From Lunularia cruciata (Eukaryota > Streptophyta > Marchantiopsida > Lunulariales > Lunulariaceae), in NCBI GenBank assembly GCA_948567375.1, contig OX419762.1:11042001-11106000 (forward strand): 64,000 bases of DNA, in the 5' to 3' direction. The position numbers and the translations under genes are program-made. This document shows, in pieces, positions 22,964 to 35,513 of this stretch. Below the pieces are notes generated by a model that searched no databases, had not been told where the DNA came from, and worked only from the letters and a program-made list of their open reading frames with translations. Every line of letters starts with the position of its first letter. The first letter of the stretch is position 1.

Positions 22964-23450
22964 TGTAACAATATGGAGTTAATTGATGAGTTAGTCAAGA
23001 CTAAAATAGTAGCAAGTAGGCCATATTAGCTTAGAATATTCTAGACGCATCTAGGAAGCTACTTTGTACCTTCTAAGTATTGGGTAACATCCATGCCAAG
23101 TGGTGACTTCTAAGAGGAAGCTTCTTGGGAAGCTTCCCGGTTAACTTAGCTTGCATGCCAAGTAGATGGCTTTTAGAAGGAAGCTTCTTGGAAAGTTTCC
23201 TGGCTAGCTTAGCTTGCATGCCAAGTAGGCGGCTTCTAGTAAGAAACTTCTTGATAAGCTTCTTGGTTAGCTTGTCTTGCACTTTAAGAAAGTGGCTTTG
23301 AGAAAGCTTCTCAAGAGCCTTGTATGCTTCCCTATAAATACCAAAGCCCAAGCTCATGCTAGGCATTTGGAGGTTCCTTCATTCAAGTATTCCAATGTAA
23401 TCTTCCATTTTTGTCTTCCATTCTCCTATTTCTCTCATTGGTCTTTTACA
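22964..23450 (+). repeat. 5' LTR of Gypsy B
   Basis: It begins TGTAACAATATGGAG and ends CTTTTACA, immediately before the primer-site remnant. It contains an internal series of about 62-bp units rich in GAAGCTTC words, then a TATA box (CCCTATAAATACC near 23328). The same LTR family recurs at 32020-32356, 34575-34685, 41650-41765, 44385-44641, 53718-54127 and 58895-59306. Confidence 0.85.
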
Positions 23451-26123
23451 TTGATATCAAAGGAAGAATGGGATGGATGGAATTTATGGACCACAAAATC
23501 CATTTTTCCAAACCATTGGCATTTTTGTGCCCATGTACTACCAAATTATTATTGCACATAGTTCATCATCTCATGCATTTTTTAAATGCAATCACCTTGT
23601 ACGGTGAACCCTTGGTACTCCGATTGTAACTTATGAAGAACGGTGGCCATGTTGCATCTATATGTTAAATTAGATAAACTCTAGATACATTGATAGAGTA
23701 GTAGTCATGGTGGCAATGCTTGAGGTTATCATTGTAATGCAATAAAAAATTGAGCACCTTATTTGATTGTTGGAATAATGAGATCATCAATGCAAGAGCA
23801 TGTAGAGAGAGCACCATTTGGAGAAGGAGTAGAGCAAATCTGATTTTTGAAGCCCAATGTATTTGAAAGAAAGAACCTTTGGGGCATAATGGAGAATTTT
23901 ATATTTAACTATGAATGCTATTTTGAAACTGCAAAGGTGAACCTATTTTGAATCTATTTTTGTTCATTTTCAAGATGAACTAAAATAAATTCTCTTGGCG
24001 TTAAGCCAATTGGATAGAGTGGCAAAGCTATGATGGCAGTTTTGAGTGGAGTGAGCCAAATCATTACACCAATCTAGACATGGTGAGAATTCAAAAGAGC
24101 AATACTTGATCAATTCCAAGCTATAAACATCACATGAGGTATATGAGATAGGTTGGTAGAGTTGAAGTAGATTGGCTCTATAAGGAACTAATCAAACAAT
24201 TCCAAAACACCATTATGCAGATTCTACATATACTTGATAGTGAAGCTTTGGATTGATTTCTGAGGGGCTTAAAGTCATGAACCAAATTGGAAGTGACTAT
24301 GCAAGTGCCAAAACACTTGGGAGGAAGCTAAGCAATTGGCTGAGCACTTTGATTCATTAGTAATGACAACTTGGTCTTGACCTTGACCTTCACAAAACCT
24401 ACCAATACATAACACATGGATGGAGGAATTGACACCAATGGAGATTAATATTATCCAATTGACACCACTTGGCACTTTGGATAGAGAAAGATTGAGACAA
24501 AATGGTGATTGCTTTTATTGTTGCCAAATTGAATATTGCATTGTTGAATGTACACTCAAGAATGTGCAACCTTAAAAAAGTGCCCAAATGGAGTTTGTGG
24601 AGTAAAATGATCAGGGAGACAAGGAAATGCAATAAGAGATTTTAAGCTGCTTATTAGGAACTTGATTACTTTTAATGGGATTGAAGGCTCAATCTATGCT
24701 TCACTTGAAACATATGATATCTAATTATGGTTGTAGAATTTTGGTGGATTCTTGACGTTCAAAAAATTACATATCCATGCAATTAGTAAAGGAATTAATT
24801 ATTCCTATCAAGCCAGTAATTGGAAGTAGATTAATGATGGAAGATGGTAAAAAGGGTTCTACATTCCATACCTCACATTCTATTATATTCAAGATTGGGA
24901 AGTAATATTTGGAATGTATGAGGTTTGTAGTGGCACCTCTACACTATGATGTCAATCTAGGGTTGTCTTGGCTTGAATGTCATAAGGTTTAAATTGATTG
25001 GAATTGATGATAAATTCAAGTACAATACCAAGGTAAGAAATACCGATTAGGTTGTTTGGCACTTTTGAGTAAGAAATCTAAGAATAGTCAATTATAGGAA
25101 GGGAAGTTTGTCAATAAAGCAATCATAGAGCAAGCTTTGGAGGAAGATAAGCCTATTTTTGTGATGTGGATCAAGTTGATTATGCATGGAGAAGCTGATA
25201 AGGGCTAGAAATCTCATCAAGCAATGGTTGATTGAATAGTTCAAGAGTTTGTATATGTGTTTTTGGATGATATACCAAAAGGATTCCCCTTTGATCATGA
25301 TATGCACTTCAAGATTGAGTTATTACTAGGAATTACTCTAGTGAATAGACCAATCTATTGGCTCTCATCAAAGGTGTTGGATGAGCTTCAAACAATATTG
25401 ATAGAGGTGCTGAAGAAGAATTTCCTTTGTGGAGCACCAATACTATTTGTTCCAAAGAAGGATGTAGGATTTTGTTTTGTATTGATTACCATGGCTTCAA
25501 TAAACAAAGATTGAAGAATACATATCTCTTAATTGAACATACATTAATTAATCTCTTAATATTGCTTGATCAATTGAGTGGAACAAGATACTTCTCCAAG
25601 TTGGATCTCCAAAGCGGCTATTGGCAAATTTTCATTGATAAGGAAGATGTGAAAAAGTGTAATATTCTGAGGATAGCATAGAAACACTAAAGAGAATACA
25701 TATTTCACACTCAAACTTTGGTGTCAAAGGAGCACCTTCTCTTTATTATATAGTCAAAGAGGATCCACTCCATTGAAGCTCCACCATTGGATTAGCCACC
25801 TGGATAGGTGACATGTCAGCAATCTCCACCCTTAGATTAACTGGATGCATGGGTGACATGTTGATTTTGGTCCTATCTAGTGGGTCAAACTTTCTTTGAC
25901 CAAGAGGAATCTTTAGAGAATCTTCTTGTAAGAATCTTCAAATTGCATGGGTGAGGTACCATTGGAAAACTCTTTTGAGACAAATCAAGGAAGAAAGAAA
26001 GTGTGACAACCGTCAAATATCACTTTTGTGGTAATCAGGTAAGTAAAGTTCATTCCCATAGAGATACTATTCAGAATTGGTCAAATACGAAGTCAAATGG
26101 TTACAAGCAGTTCTTCTTGGTTG

Positions 26124-26277
26124 CGTCTTTGGTTTCTCGGGTAGAAACTACACCCAAAAGAGAGTAACAAGCTCACAATCTTTGCCTTGTCACAAATTTA
26201 CGTCTTTGGTCTCTCGGGTAGAAACTACACCCAAAAGAGAGTAACAAGCTCACAATCTTTGCCTTGTCACAAATTTA
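26124..26277. repeat. 77-bp tandem duplication in E1
   Basis: Units 26124-26200 and 26201-26277 are almost identical. The other E copies have a single unit, so this duplication is private to E1. Confidence 0.85.
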
Positions 26278-26852
26278 CACATACATAATCACCACATAGC
26301 AAATTCTGTCCAAAAAAATCTTCATTGTGATGATTCAAATTTTCTTGAAGACGGCACTTCACTATAAGACGACTTTGCCTCAAAATTGTGTTCTACCCCT
26401 CCACTAAAGGCACAACTTCCTTGATCAAAATTGCTTTGCATCAACAATGCATTACACTCACCAATGTAGAATACTACCAACACTACAATTCATTTCAGAT
26501 CTGTCAAGGCATTGCTCCAATTGCACTTCACTCAAGATCAAACACATAGAATGAAGATCAGGCTACGGAATCAACATCCAACAAACACATTGACTTGCAC
26601 TTTGAAATTCTCCACACATTCACAAACACGAACAAAAAGTTGATACTTGGAATTAACCTCAAGCGATGAGCACTGAAATCAGCTTTTTGCTTTATCTATT
26701 TTCAAAAATTTGGAATATTGAACAACATCTTATTGCAAATGCCTCCTTTAAATAGTGAAGCAATCAACAGGTGCTAACAACTATACTGTTCTACAACAAA
26801 AAAATGACAATGCACCTTTTCATATCTGCCTCTTCAAATCTCAAACCTGTTA

Positions 26853-29382
26853 CTACTCCAATCCGATGTCAATCACTTCATTGGCTTCCAAACCCGATGA
26901 TATTCCTATCACTTCTCCTTCTTTGGGTCTATCTTCAACTACCACATCCTTTGCTATTTCTACTACCTCTTCACTATAAACTACAATTGAGGTCATGGGT
27001 AACCTTTCTATATCTTTTTTACCCAACCCACTCTTCTCTAATGTTGTAGATGACAACTTGAAGACACCTGAATTCCTACTTCTACGACATCAGACTTCTT
27101 CTCTTCCTTCACACTACTCCTTATTTTTTCTAACTCTGAATCTAATAAATCTAATCTAAGACTGACATTGTCTCCTACTTCCAACATCTTCCTATTGACT
27201 CACTCCCTCAATCAAATCAAGAGAGTTTTCATATCAACATCTTTGGCTTTCCTCTTCAGAGTTTCCTGCACAAGCAACTTTCACTCATTTAGTCTTGCTT
27301 CTTCCAACCTCCTTCCGCCTCAGTACACAACATAGCTCTCAGCTTTCGCACAACTTCTCCTACTGATTTTGATGCATAAACTCTAGACCACTCTACCTTC
27401 AACTCCTCTTGATACATCTTTAACTCATCTTTGTACCCAGCAGCAAGCATCTTCTTCTCCTCCGCATACTGAGAACTCTATAACTCAGCACTTTGACCAA
27501 TTCTCTCAGCCTTTCTTCTTCTTGATGTCTGATTGCCAACTCTCTATGCCATGCTTGATCCTTCCCAGCTGCACTCTTCCTCAAGCTGTCTAACTCTTGC
27601 TCCATCACTTTCACATGGATACTCTTGATGTGCACTTCATTGACCTCCTCTTTCATCTTGGTCAGCAACATTGTCTACTCCTTTAACTCTTTGACTTGAC
27701 ATTGTATTTATCTCCCTCTTTACTCAAAACTCTCTTGCAACTTCTCAAAAGTCTTCTTCTTCAAGACTGCATCCACCCAAAGCTCTTCAACTTCCTCGTC
27801 TCTTTGGGTTACTTGTTCCTGCAATCCCTTCACTTTAGCTAGTAGATACTTCACCACCTGCAACTTGTTCTTCACCTTCATCCAAGACTGCGGAATTACC
27901 TTTTGTTGCTCTTTCAATAGCTCCAACAATGTAGTTACAACTTGCGCTTAATATTGTATGCCTCCCAAGTTCTCTTCATCTTCGGCCATATCTTTGTACT
28001 TCCCTTCTTCCGTCAGCTCCTTCTTTTGAAGTCTTGATCTTTGTACTTTCAGCGATACTGCATCCAAGCTTCCTTCTCCCTTACCTGCTGAACTTGGGCC
28101 CGTAGGGCACTCCTTATCTTCCATGACCAAGGCTACACAGGGTTTAGCATTTCCCTCCATGCAGTCAATCATTGCATGAAAATCTTCATCTTCATTTGCT
28201 TCAGCCAATCGCTGAACTTTGTCTTCACCTTCACTCTCACTCTCGGATTCCCCACTTTGCAATGTGAGCTCCGCTTCTTCTGAGTTTTCTCCTCTAGATG
28301 TTGTCTACCCTTCATATTCAGTTTCCAAAGGTTATTCTTTTACCACCTTCTTACCCCGCACAATGCATCTTTAGACCTTCCTTTGGGCTGGAGGTAACTC
28401 TACTTCTTTGGGTTGAGTCCGCTTCTTCTTCTTTGGACTTATGACTTCTTCTATCTCCCATTGTCCCATTCTAAGAAAATGATCATCAGTGGCTTGCAGG
28501 TGTGCCATGTAGTGTTGTTCTTCTTCATCCGCTTCCCGTCTCCAATTAGTATGAAAATGTGACATCATGCAACACCTCTCCTCCGCTGTCAGCAAGTTCA
28601 ACCCAAAGTTGAAATGTACTGTAAACGGTGCAAAATAATATGGAGGTGAATTTGTTCTCCAATTGACAACATCCGCCTCATTTGCTGGTGGAAACACTTT
28701 GCCCAATTCACCTTCACTTTTACAAACATTTGGTGGAAGAAGACCAACTTCTGCATGTTCACGTATGTCGTTTGTTTGGGTTTGAACATTGCCATTATCG
28801 CTCCTATGATGCTTTGCTTAATTGGTTCCCAATACAACTCCACCTTGTAACCATTAGTTGTACGTGGAGCAAAGAATGAATTGCAAATTTCCACAATCTC
28901 TTCTATAGCATCACACTTCCGATCAAAGGTGATCCACATTGGCTCTCCTACTTCCTTCCCCAACACTAACTTCCAATCCGACTTAGTCCATCAAGACTGA
29001 TTTCCTCTCTTCTCCTTGACTTTAAGACCTTCCACACAATTATTGGTAGCTATCTCTGCCATGACTTGGGAAACTGAAATTCTTGTTCCACGCTAAAAAG
29101 GTAATACAAAGTCTTGTCGGGACTTTGATCTTTGCTATGACATCTAACCTCCAAATTGCAAAGCTCCTTACTACAAGGGTGCTCTTGACCTTCTTTGCCA
29201 TGATTTGCTCTCTTTTTCTTTGGCACCTGGAAAACTATTCCCTCTCCTAGATGCGACACTCTAACCCCTTCTGGATTTTGGAAAATTTCACTTTCAATTA
29301 GCTTCTTGACACGCATCACTGCAGGATGACTGCACAAAGGAACATGATATCTACTTGACATATTCAATTTTCTCCTGCGCAA
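26853..29382 (-). pseudogene. Decayed coding stretch inside E1, unknown product
   Basis: Read in order on the minus strand, the pieces suggest a basic N-terminal segment (MRRRKLNMSSRYHVPLCSHP), a globular middle (for example MWITFDRKCDAIEEIVEICN and YYFAPFTVHFNFGLNLLTAE), a basic Lys patch (PKKKKRTQPKE), a strongly acidic segment (SGESESESEGEDKVQRL) and a long Glu/Lys/Gln-rich coiled-coil tail. No protease, RT, integrase or transposase motif was seen, and the family is unknown to me. E2 retains only the C-terminal part (36307-36621). It is part of the mobile unit and broken in several places. Confidence 0.5.
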
Positions 29383-32359
29383 TCAGAATTTTATATTACC
29401 CCAAAGTGCTATCATTCTTAAGTCCATTTCAAAATTGACTCCCCCTTCTTCTACGTGTTGATGTCCTATCACTGTCAAGACATGCTTCTTCTGCTTCCAC
29501 CGTTTCTTGAAGTGTACTTTCTTGCCACATAGAAAGGTTGTTAGATGGTCTTCATATCAGCCTTTGCTACCCAATCCAAAGATGATCATCTATGGACTTG
29601 TTTCTTTGTACTCCCCTTTTGAGTACTTCCATTTTCCAACCCAAAGTCGACTTCTTTGGGTTTACTGCAAAGACATACCCATTCATTCTTTTCTTTGTAA
29701 TTTGGCTTTCTTACTCACTTCTTCTTCAAAACACAAACAAAACAGAAAAAAAATGTGGGCACCATAGAAAGGCAAGCCTTTCATTTGTTTGGAGAGAGGG
29801 GCACATCTTTGAGGCCTAATTCATCCATTTAGGGGTCCAAAATTGCCTCTAAAGTTTTCAGGCCTATGTTGGGTTTTGCACTATTAGTAGAAGTGCTCTT
29901 TTGGTGATACCTCTACCTGATCTACTTTTTCCATTATGTGTACCATCCTTTCAGATGTCACCAACCCAAATTCTACCTTTAGATCATATGTCTAGCTACT
30001 TCAAAGGATGGCATGGAAAAGTGGGTATTTAATGGATTGGCAAATTTTTACTAGTGGTTCATCCACTACTATACTCATGTGGCCCGCCATTGAAAGCTTG
30101 AGTTCTTCTCCAACCTCTTGGAGAATAACTCAAGCATTCAATGGACCACCAAGCACAAAAGAACATTCTAGAAGCTTAAATGTATGGTGTCTTCAAGACA
30201 CATTCTTCAACCATATGACCTTCAACTACTTTGTGTGTTTTATTTTGATGCTTCTAACTTTTCCATTAGAGTCATGTTGAAGTAGGAATTCCCAAATGGG
30301 TTACATCCCATTTCCTTGGTGTCTCACCAACTAAAAACTATAGAAAGAATTATTTTCCTCAAGATTGGAACAATTAGCAATGGTATATGCCACCAAGGTA
30401 TGGAGGCATTATCTCTTGGAAAAACAAGTGATCATACAAATTGATTACAAACTCTTGTCGTAGTCATTATACTTGGAACACATGAATAGTTGACATCATC
30501 AATGGGAAGAACAACTAAAGTTGTTTGACCTCAAACTTGAGTACAAACCTGATAGGTTCCAAGTGATCCTCCATCTAATATCATTATGACCTGATTTAAA
30601 GTCTCTTCCTATTGTCACAATAGTAATTAGGACAATGTCAATTGACTCCAGGGTCCAAATTGAGTTTAGGACAAGATCGCTTCTTTCAAATGGTACAAGG
30701 TCATCTTGTTGCATAGGACAAGGAATAAAACACCTTCTCTTGCAAGGAAGTCCTCCCATTCTAGGAGAACCCGATCTATGTTCCAACCAAGGGCAATCTA
30801 TGACTTGTGTGCCTTCAAGAAGCCTATGATTTACTAATTGCTAGTTCTCATGGGTTTAAACAAGACCTTGGGTACCCTATAACATCAATAGTGGTGGCCC
30901 AACATAGCATGAGATGTTCAATAGTTTGTCTGATCTTATGAGAGCTACCAATGTAATAAGGCTAGCAACCCAAAACCAAGTGGACTCAATGCCATCTGCT
31001 CAATGGGAACATGTGAGCTTAGATCTCATCACATCATTTCCCAAGACAAAGCAAGATTACAAAACAATTGTGGTTTGTAGATAAGCTTAATAAGAAAATC
31101 CATTTGGCATCAACCTTTGATATAGTGGATGCTCCAACATTGGCCCAAATCTACTTCAATAACAAATCCAAGTATCATGGGATGCCTTGTGTACTCATCT
31201 TTGACTGTGATCCTTGATTCACTAGAAAATTTTGGCAAGTATACTTCCAACTACTTGGCACCAAGTTTGTTTTGTCCATAACCTATTACCCTCAAACTGA
31301 TGGACAAACCAAACATGTAAATTTCACATTGGAAAAAATGTTTTGTGCCTTTGTTAATGTTTACCATACAAACTGGGATGAGTGTCTTGCAATTGTTGAT
31401 TTTGCTTACAATAACCCCAAACAAGCAAGCACCGGATTCTCTCCCTTCTTAGTTAATTTTAGCCAAAGACCCACTTATTCTAGATTCTTTTCTTGCTCCT
31501 CCTTCATTTCATATTCCTTGTACTTTCACCTTCTTGAGCACACTATCCTAATCCCTACAAAAAGCCAAATCTCATCTCCTTGATCCTCAAAATCATCAAA
31601 AAGAATGCAAGTCAACATCAATGTGATCTGACTTTTCAACTTGGTGATAAGGTCATGCTTTCTTCTAGTAACCTACCCTTCCCACTTGATACCTAAGTCT
31701 GTAAACTTGCTTCCAAGGATAGATTCATTTGGTGCCACCCAAATCATTTCTTTTCTTGCTTATTGACTTGCCTTGCCTTTCATATGCAAATTCACCTTGT
31801 CTTTCAACAATCATGAGGAGTATGAACTTGATCATATCCTTGCACACCACCACATTCAACATGGCTGCCAACAACATATGGAGTACAAAGTCCTTTGGAA
31901 AGGGTATCCTCTTCATGATGCCACTTGGGAATCTCTTTTTCATCTCTAGAATGCACAAACGGCCGTCCAAGAGGTTGAAACTTCAATGGTGACGAGGACA
32001 CCACCAACTAGTGACTTATAAGAGAAAGCTTCTTGGGAAGCTTCCTAGCTAGCTTACCTTGCATGCCAAGTAGGTGGTTTCTAGAAAGAAGTTTATTAGG
32101 AAGCTTCTTGGCTAGCTTAGATTACATGCCAAGTAGACGGCTTTTAGAAAAAAGCTTCGTAAAAAGCTTCCCGGTTAGCTTGACTTGCACTCTAAGAAAG
32201 AAGCTTTGAGGAAGTTTCTCAAGAGCCTTGTATGCTTCCCTATAAATACCAAAGCCCAAGCTCATGCAAAGCATTCATAGTTTCATTCATTCAAGTGTCT
32301 CAATGTGATCTTCCACTCCAATCTTCCATCTTCCTATCTCTCTCCTCGGTCTTTTATGA

Positions 32360-34190
32360 TGACGCTCTTCTTCTAACTTTGTTTTGCTGATAAATCTTGT
32401 GAGTAAGCACCTTAAATTCAATGTGCAAAATGGGATGGAGCTTGTACATGAGAAAGTAAGGTGCTACTTCATTGTCATTTTCTTGTTAGTGCAATAGGCT
32501 CACACGGTTGCTTATAACTTGGTATCCTAGTTATATGCACACTTCACCGTCATGTTGTTGAGGATTTTTCACAACAATCCATTGGCTTTTTAACCAATCC
32601 ATTTACTCTTGGGTTGTAAGGGGTAGTTTTTCTATACTTAATCAGGAAGTGCTTGGTAAGAGAGTCAACCAGATTGTTTATGAAATGCACTCCCCTATTG
32701 CTCACTAATTTGAGAGGATAGCCATAACAAGAGATGACATTGCCAAAGAAGAACTCTACTATTGCATCATCCTTTTGGGTTGCTTTCCACTCCACCATCT
32801 TTGTGGCATAGTTGGTATAGACTAAAATGTATTTTTTACATGTAGTCCTCATCACAAACTATATTTGCCCCTCAAAATAGATTCTCCATTTCTTGAATGG
32901 TGCCAAGGGAAGAATTGGTTTGAGTGGCCATTTTATAGAGGGCATTGGTATTCCCATTTGTTGATAAGCATCCCATTGTTTGATGTATTCATGTACATCC
33001 TTGTACATGATCAAACATCAATACACTATTGATAAAAGTAATCCATTGTATATTTCAAGGCAAAGTACCCTTATGCAGCCTTGAGTTGTAAGAGACTATA
33101 TCACTCTACCTCCTTCATAGGGTTCAAGACAACACCAAAGAAAATTTTCTCCTCCCATCTTGATTAAGACATTCCTCTTCAATTGATATAGACCAATTCT
33201 TTGGAAAAATACTACTCTTTGCTTTAGATGCATTACCTCTAGATACTATCACATGTGGAGGTACCTATACTTGGCAGAGTAATGTATAACCTTTGTCATT
33301 GGAACTTGGAAAATTTCTTCATCCAAAACCTGTTCATCTAGATCTTTGGCCTGATCTATGGTTTTGAAACAAGAAATTAACATTTTTTTGGTGTGATCCC
33401 TTCCTCACCTCCACCATGTAGGTAAATTCATGTAAGAGTAATACCCACCTCACATTTGTCTTGATCAATCTGCCTTCTTCACCAAATTTTGTAGTGCATA
33501 ATGATCTACATTGAAGACTATTTCATAATCTAACAAGTAATGATGAAATTTCTTACATGCATACACCATGCTCAGCACTTCTTGCTTAGTGGTGGTGTAG
33601 TTCTGCTCAACTATAGACAATTGCAGATTGATCTATTACATACCATAAGCTTCTTATTCTTTTGGGTGAGTATCACTCCTACTATCATTGCAAGATTGCT
33701 CACAATTCCACAACAAGAAGTCAATGTAGTTAGCCATGTCAAAATTTGGTGGGTATCTCCTTGTGAAACATTGATACTCACATATGTAAGTGTTTTGCCC
33801 AACTTGAACACTCATCAATTTTTGTTCTTGATCTAGGTAACAATGCAATCATGGCATTTGAAGTCCCAAGATTCAATGAATCCTAGGCCATGTTGGTTGG
33901 TTGGCTGGCTAAGAATATACCTCTTCTTTTTGAACATTGTCCTAAGGTCGTCAATATCTCTCTATATACAATCTCACTATCAAGATGATCACAATAAAGA
34001 GGATCATGATGATGTCAACCACAAGAGTTGCTACTTTGGCACAAAGACTAAAGTCAAAAGGATCACAAGCACAATGGTTTTCTTCCATGTAATCCTTAGA
34101 CTTGAGCAAGTCATAACTAGGTCGTTGCTCCATCTTCTTGTCCTCCTACATGATTATCTTTTAGTCCAATGATAAGTAACACATCAGCAA
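32360..34190 (-). mobile_element. Tat/Athila-like Gypsy fossil, integrase and upstream part
   Basis: The minus strand at 32855-32550 reads as an integrase core, for example VYTNYATKMVEWKATQKDDA and PLKLVSNRGVHFINN. This style differs from the chromodomain Gypsies nearby and resembles Tat/Athila-lineage integrases. RNase H and RT remnants probably continue to about 34180 but are poorly preserved. No LTR was identified. Confidence 0.6.
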
Positions 34191-34379
34191 ACTCTAAGCT
34201 TAACAACTTCCTAACCTTTTACTAATCTATAGAAATAGAAATAAATAAAAGAAAATTTCCTAATAGCACAAACATGGATCAGTACAATATGTAACATAAA
34301 TACAACTTGGACCAATGGAGGAGGTAGAGGATACTGTAAGTGGTAAATGAACTTGTAGGAAATTGATACCAAGATTTCT

Positions 34380-34570
34380 CTTCCTCATACATCTATATTG
34401 ATAATAAAAATTATTAAAATCAAGATTCTAATAACACCTATATACTTTTGAATTATAGTCATATCCAAGAAAGACTTGTTTTATGCTTTAGGATCTAGTT
34501 TTTGCCTCTTTTCATCAGGAATCAGAACAAAACAAACACAACCAAAATTTTTTAGATTTGATAAATTGAG
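34380..34570 (-). mobile_element. Short Ty1/Copia integrase fragment
   Basis: The minus strand reads LKNFGCVCFVLIPDEKRQKL, the Copia segment that lies between integrase and RT. It abuts the truncated LTR of Gypsy C. The interval 34190-34380 shows nothing recognisable. Confidence 0.6.
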
Positions 34571-35513
34571 TTTCCTAAGTAATTTGGCCTTTAATAAATC
34601 AAGTTTCTTATGTTCCTTGGCTAATTTGGCATATTTGCCACATCCTTAGTATTGACTAACTTATCTGTAAACTCTAAATGTTACATATTCCCCCACCACT
34701 AGTTGGTGATGTCCTTGTCACTATGGAAGCTTCAAAATCCTAAATAGCCATTTTTGCATTTTGGAGATGAAAAAGAGGCTCTTAAGTGGCATCATGAAGA
34801 GGATACCCTTTCCAAAGGACCTTGTACTCAAAATGCTATTGGTGGTCATGTTGAATGTGGCAATGTGCAAGGATACAATCAACTTCATACTCCTCATGAT
34901 CATTGATAGGCACAAGAGGAGGAGGGGTTGGATACAAGAAGTAGAGGAAGATGTATTAGAAAAAAAATGTTTCAACTTGAAAACATGAAAGACAATGTGT
35001 ATTTGAATATGAGAAGGCAAGGCTAGTCAATTGCAATAAGAGAAATGATTAGGGTGATATCAAGTGGACTTATCCAATTAGGAATAAATTTACATACTTG
35101 GGTATCAAGTAGGAGGGGTAGGTTACTAGAAGAAAACATGACCTTATCACCAAGTTGAAAAGTGAGATCATGATAATGTTGATTCGTATATTGTTTCTAA
35201 TGATTTTGAGCAACAAGGAGATGATATTTGGCTTGTTAGAGGAATTGAGATATTTTGATGGTGGAAGTATGAGGGACATGAGATAGAGGAGGAGCAAGAA
35301 GGGAATATGGAACAAGTGTGTCTTGGCCAAAACTAAGGAAAAAGGGAGAGAATCTAGTGCTTGCATGTTTGGAATTATTGTAGGTAAACTTAGCAATTGC
35401 AAGATACTCATCCTAATTGGTATGGTAGACATTGACAAAAGCACAACGCATATCCTCCAAGGTTCAATTTGCATGTTTGGTTTTTCCATCAGTTTAAGGA
35501 TGATAGGCATGGT

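Larger units (their letters stand above)
26002..29766 (-). mobile_element. LTR-like unit E1 (3.8 kb) with an internal coding stretch
   Basis: The unit is bounded by TGTGACAACC at 26002 and GGGCACCATA at 29766 (GGTACCACA in sister copies), so both ends have the TG...CA layout of an LTR. It is flanked by a perfect 5-bp duplication GAAAG (25997-26001 and 29767-29771) inside X1. On the minus strand it holds a decayed coding stretch of about 2.5 kb (29382-26853), then a TATA-like word (ACTATTTAAAGG near 26750) and about 750 bp of non-coding DNA. The parsimonious reading is a solo LTR of a giant-LTR element whose U3 encodes a protein. It is broken in several places. Confidence 0.65.
25658..30000 (+). 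mobile_element. Solo LTR X1, itself interrupted by E1
   Basis: The sequence from 25658 (TGTAATATTC) to 26001 and from 29767 to about 30000 matches solo LTR X2 (37877-38579) from its start to near its end. It sits within Gypsy B, and its right end coincides with a deletion of Gypsy B reverse-transcriptase sequence. No internal domain of the X family occurs in this window. Confidence 0.7.
22964..32356 (+). mobile_element. Ty3/Gypsy chromodomain fossil B, split by nested insertions
   Basis: The 5' LTR is 22964-23450 (TGTAACA start, ACA end), followed by a decayed tRNA-Met-type primer site. The gag region has a CCHC-like knuckle near 24510, and reverse transcriptase is present up to 25657 (RYFSKLDLQSGYWQI). 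The body is interrupted by solo LTR X1 (which contains E1) and resumes at about 30005 with RNase H, integrase (YPQTDGQTKHVNFTLEKM near 31290) and a chromodomain (EYKVLWKGYPLHDATWESLF, 31881-31940). A truncated 3' LTR occupies about 32020-32356. Part of the RT between the two halves is missing compared with Gypsy A. The element is broken in many places and is old, since it hosts two layers of later insertions. Confidence 0.85.

Noticed and set aside
33843-34172. Frame with a hydrophobic stretch suggesting a membrane protein
   Set aside because: It overlaps the region of a minus-strand Tat/Athila-like fossil. Hydrophobicity comes from AT-rich codons, and no start context or family match is evident.
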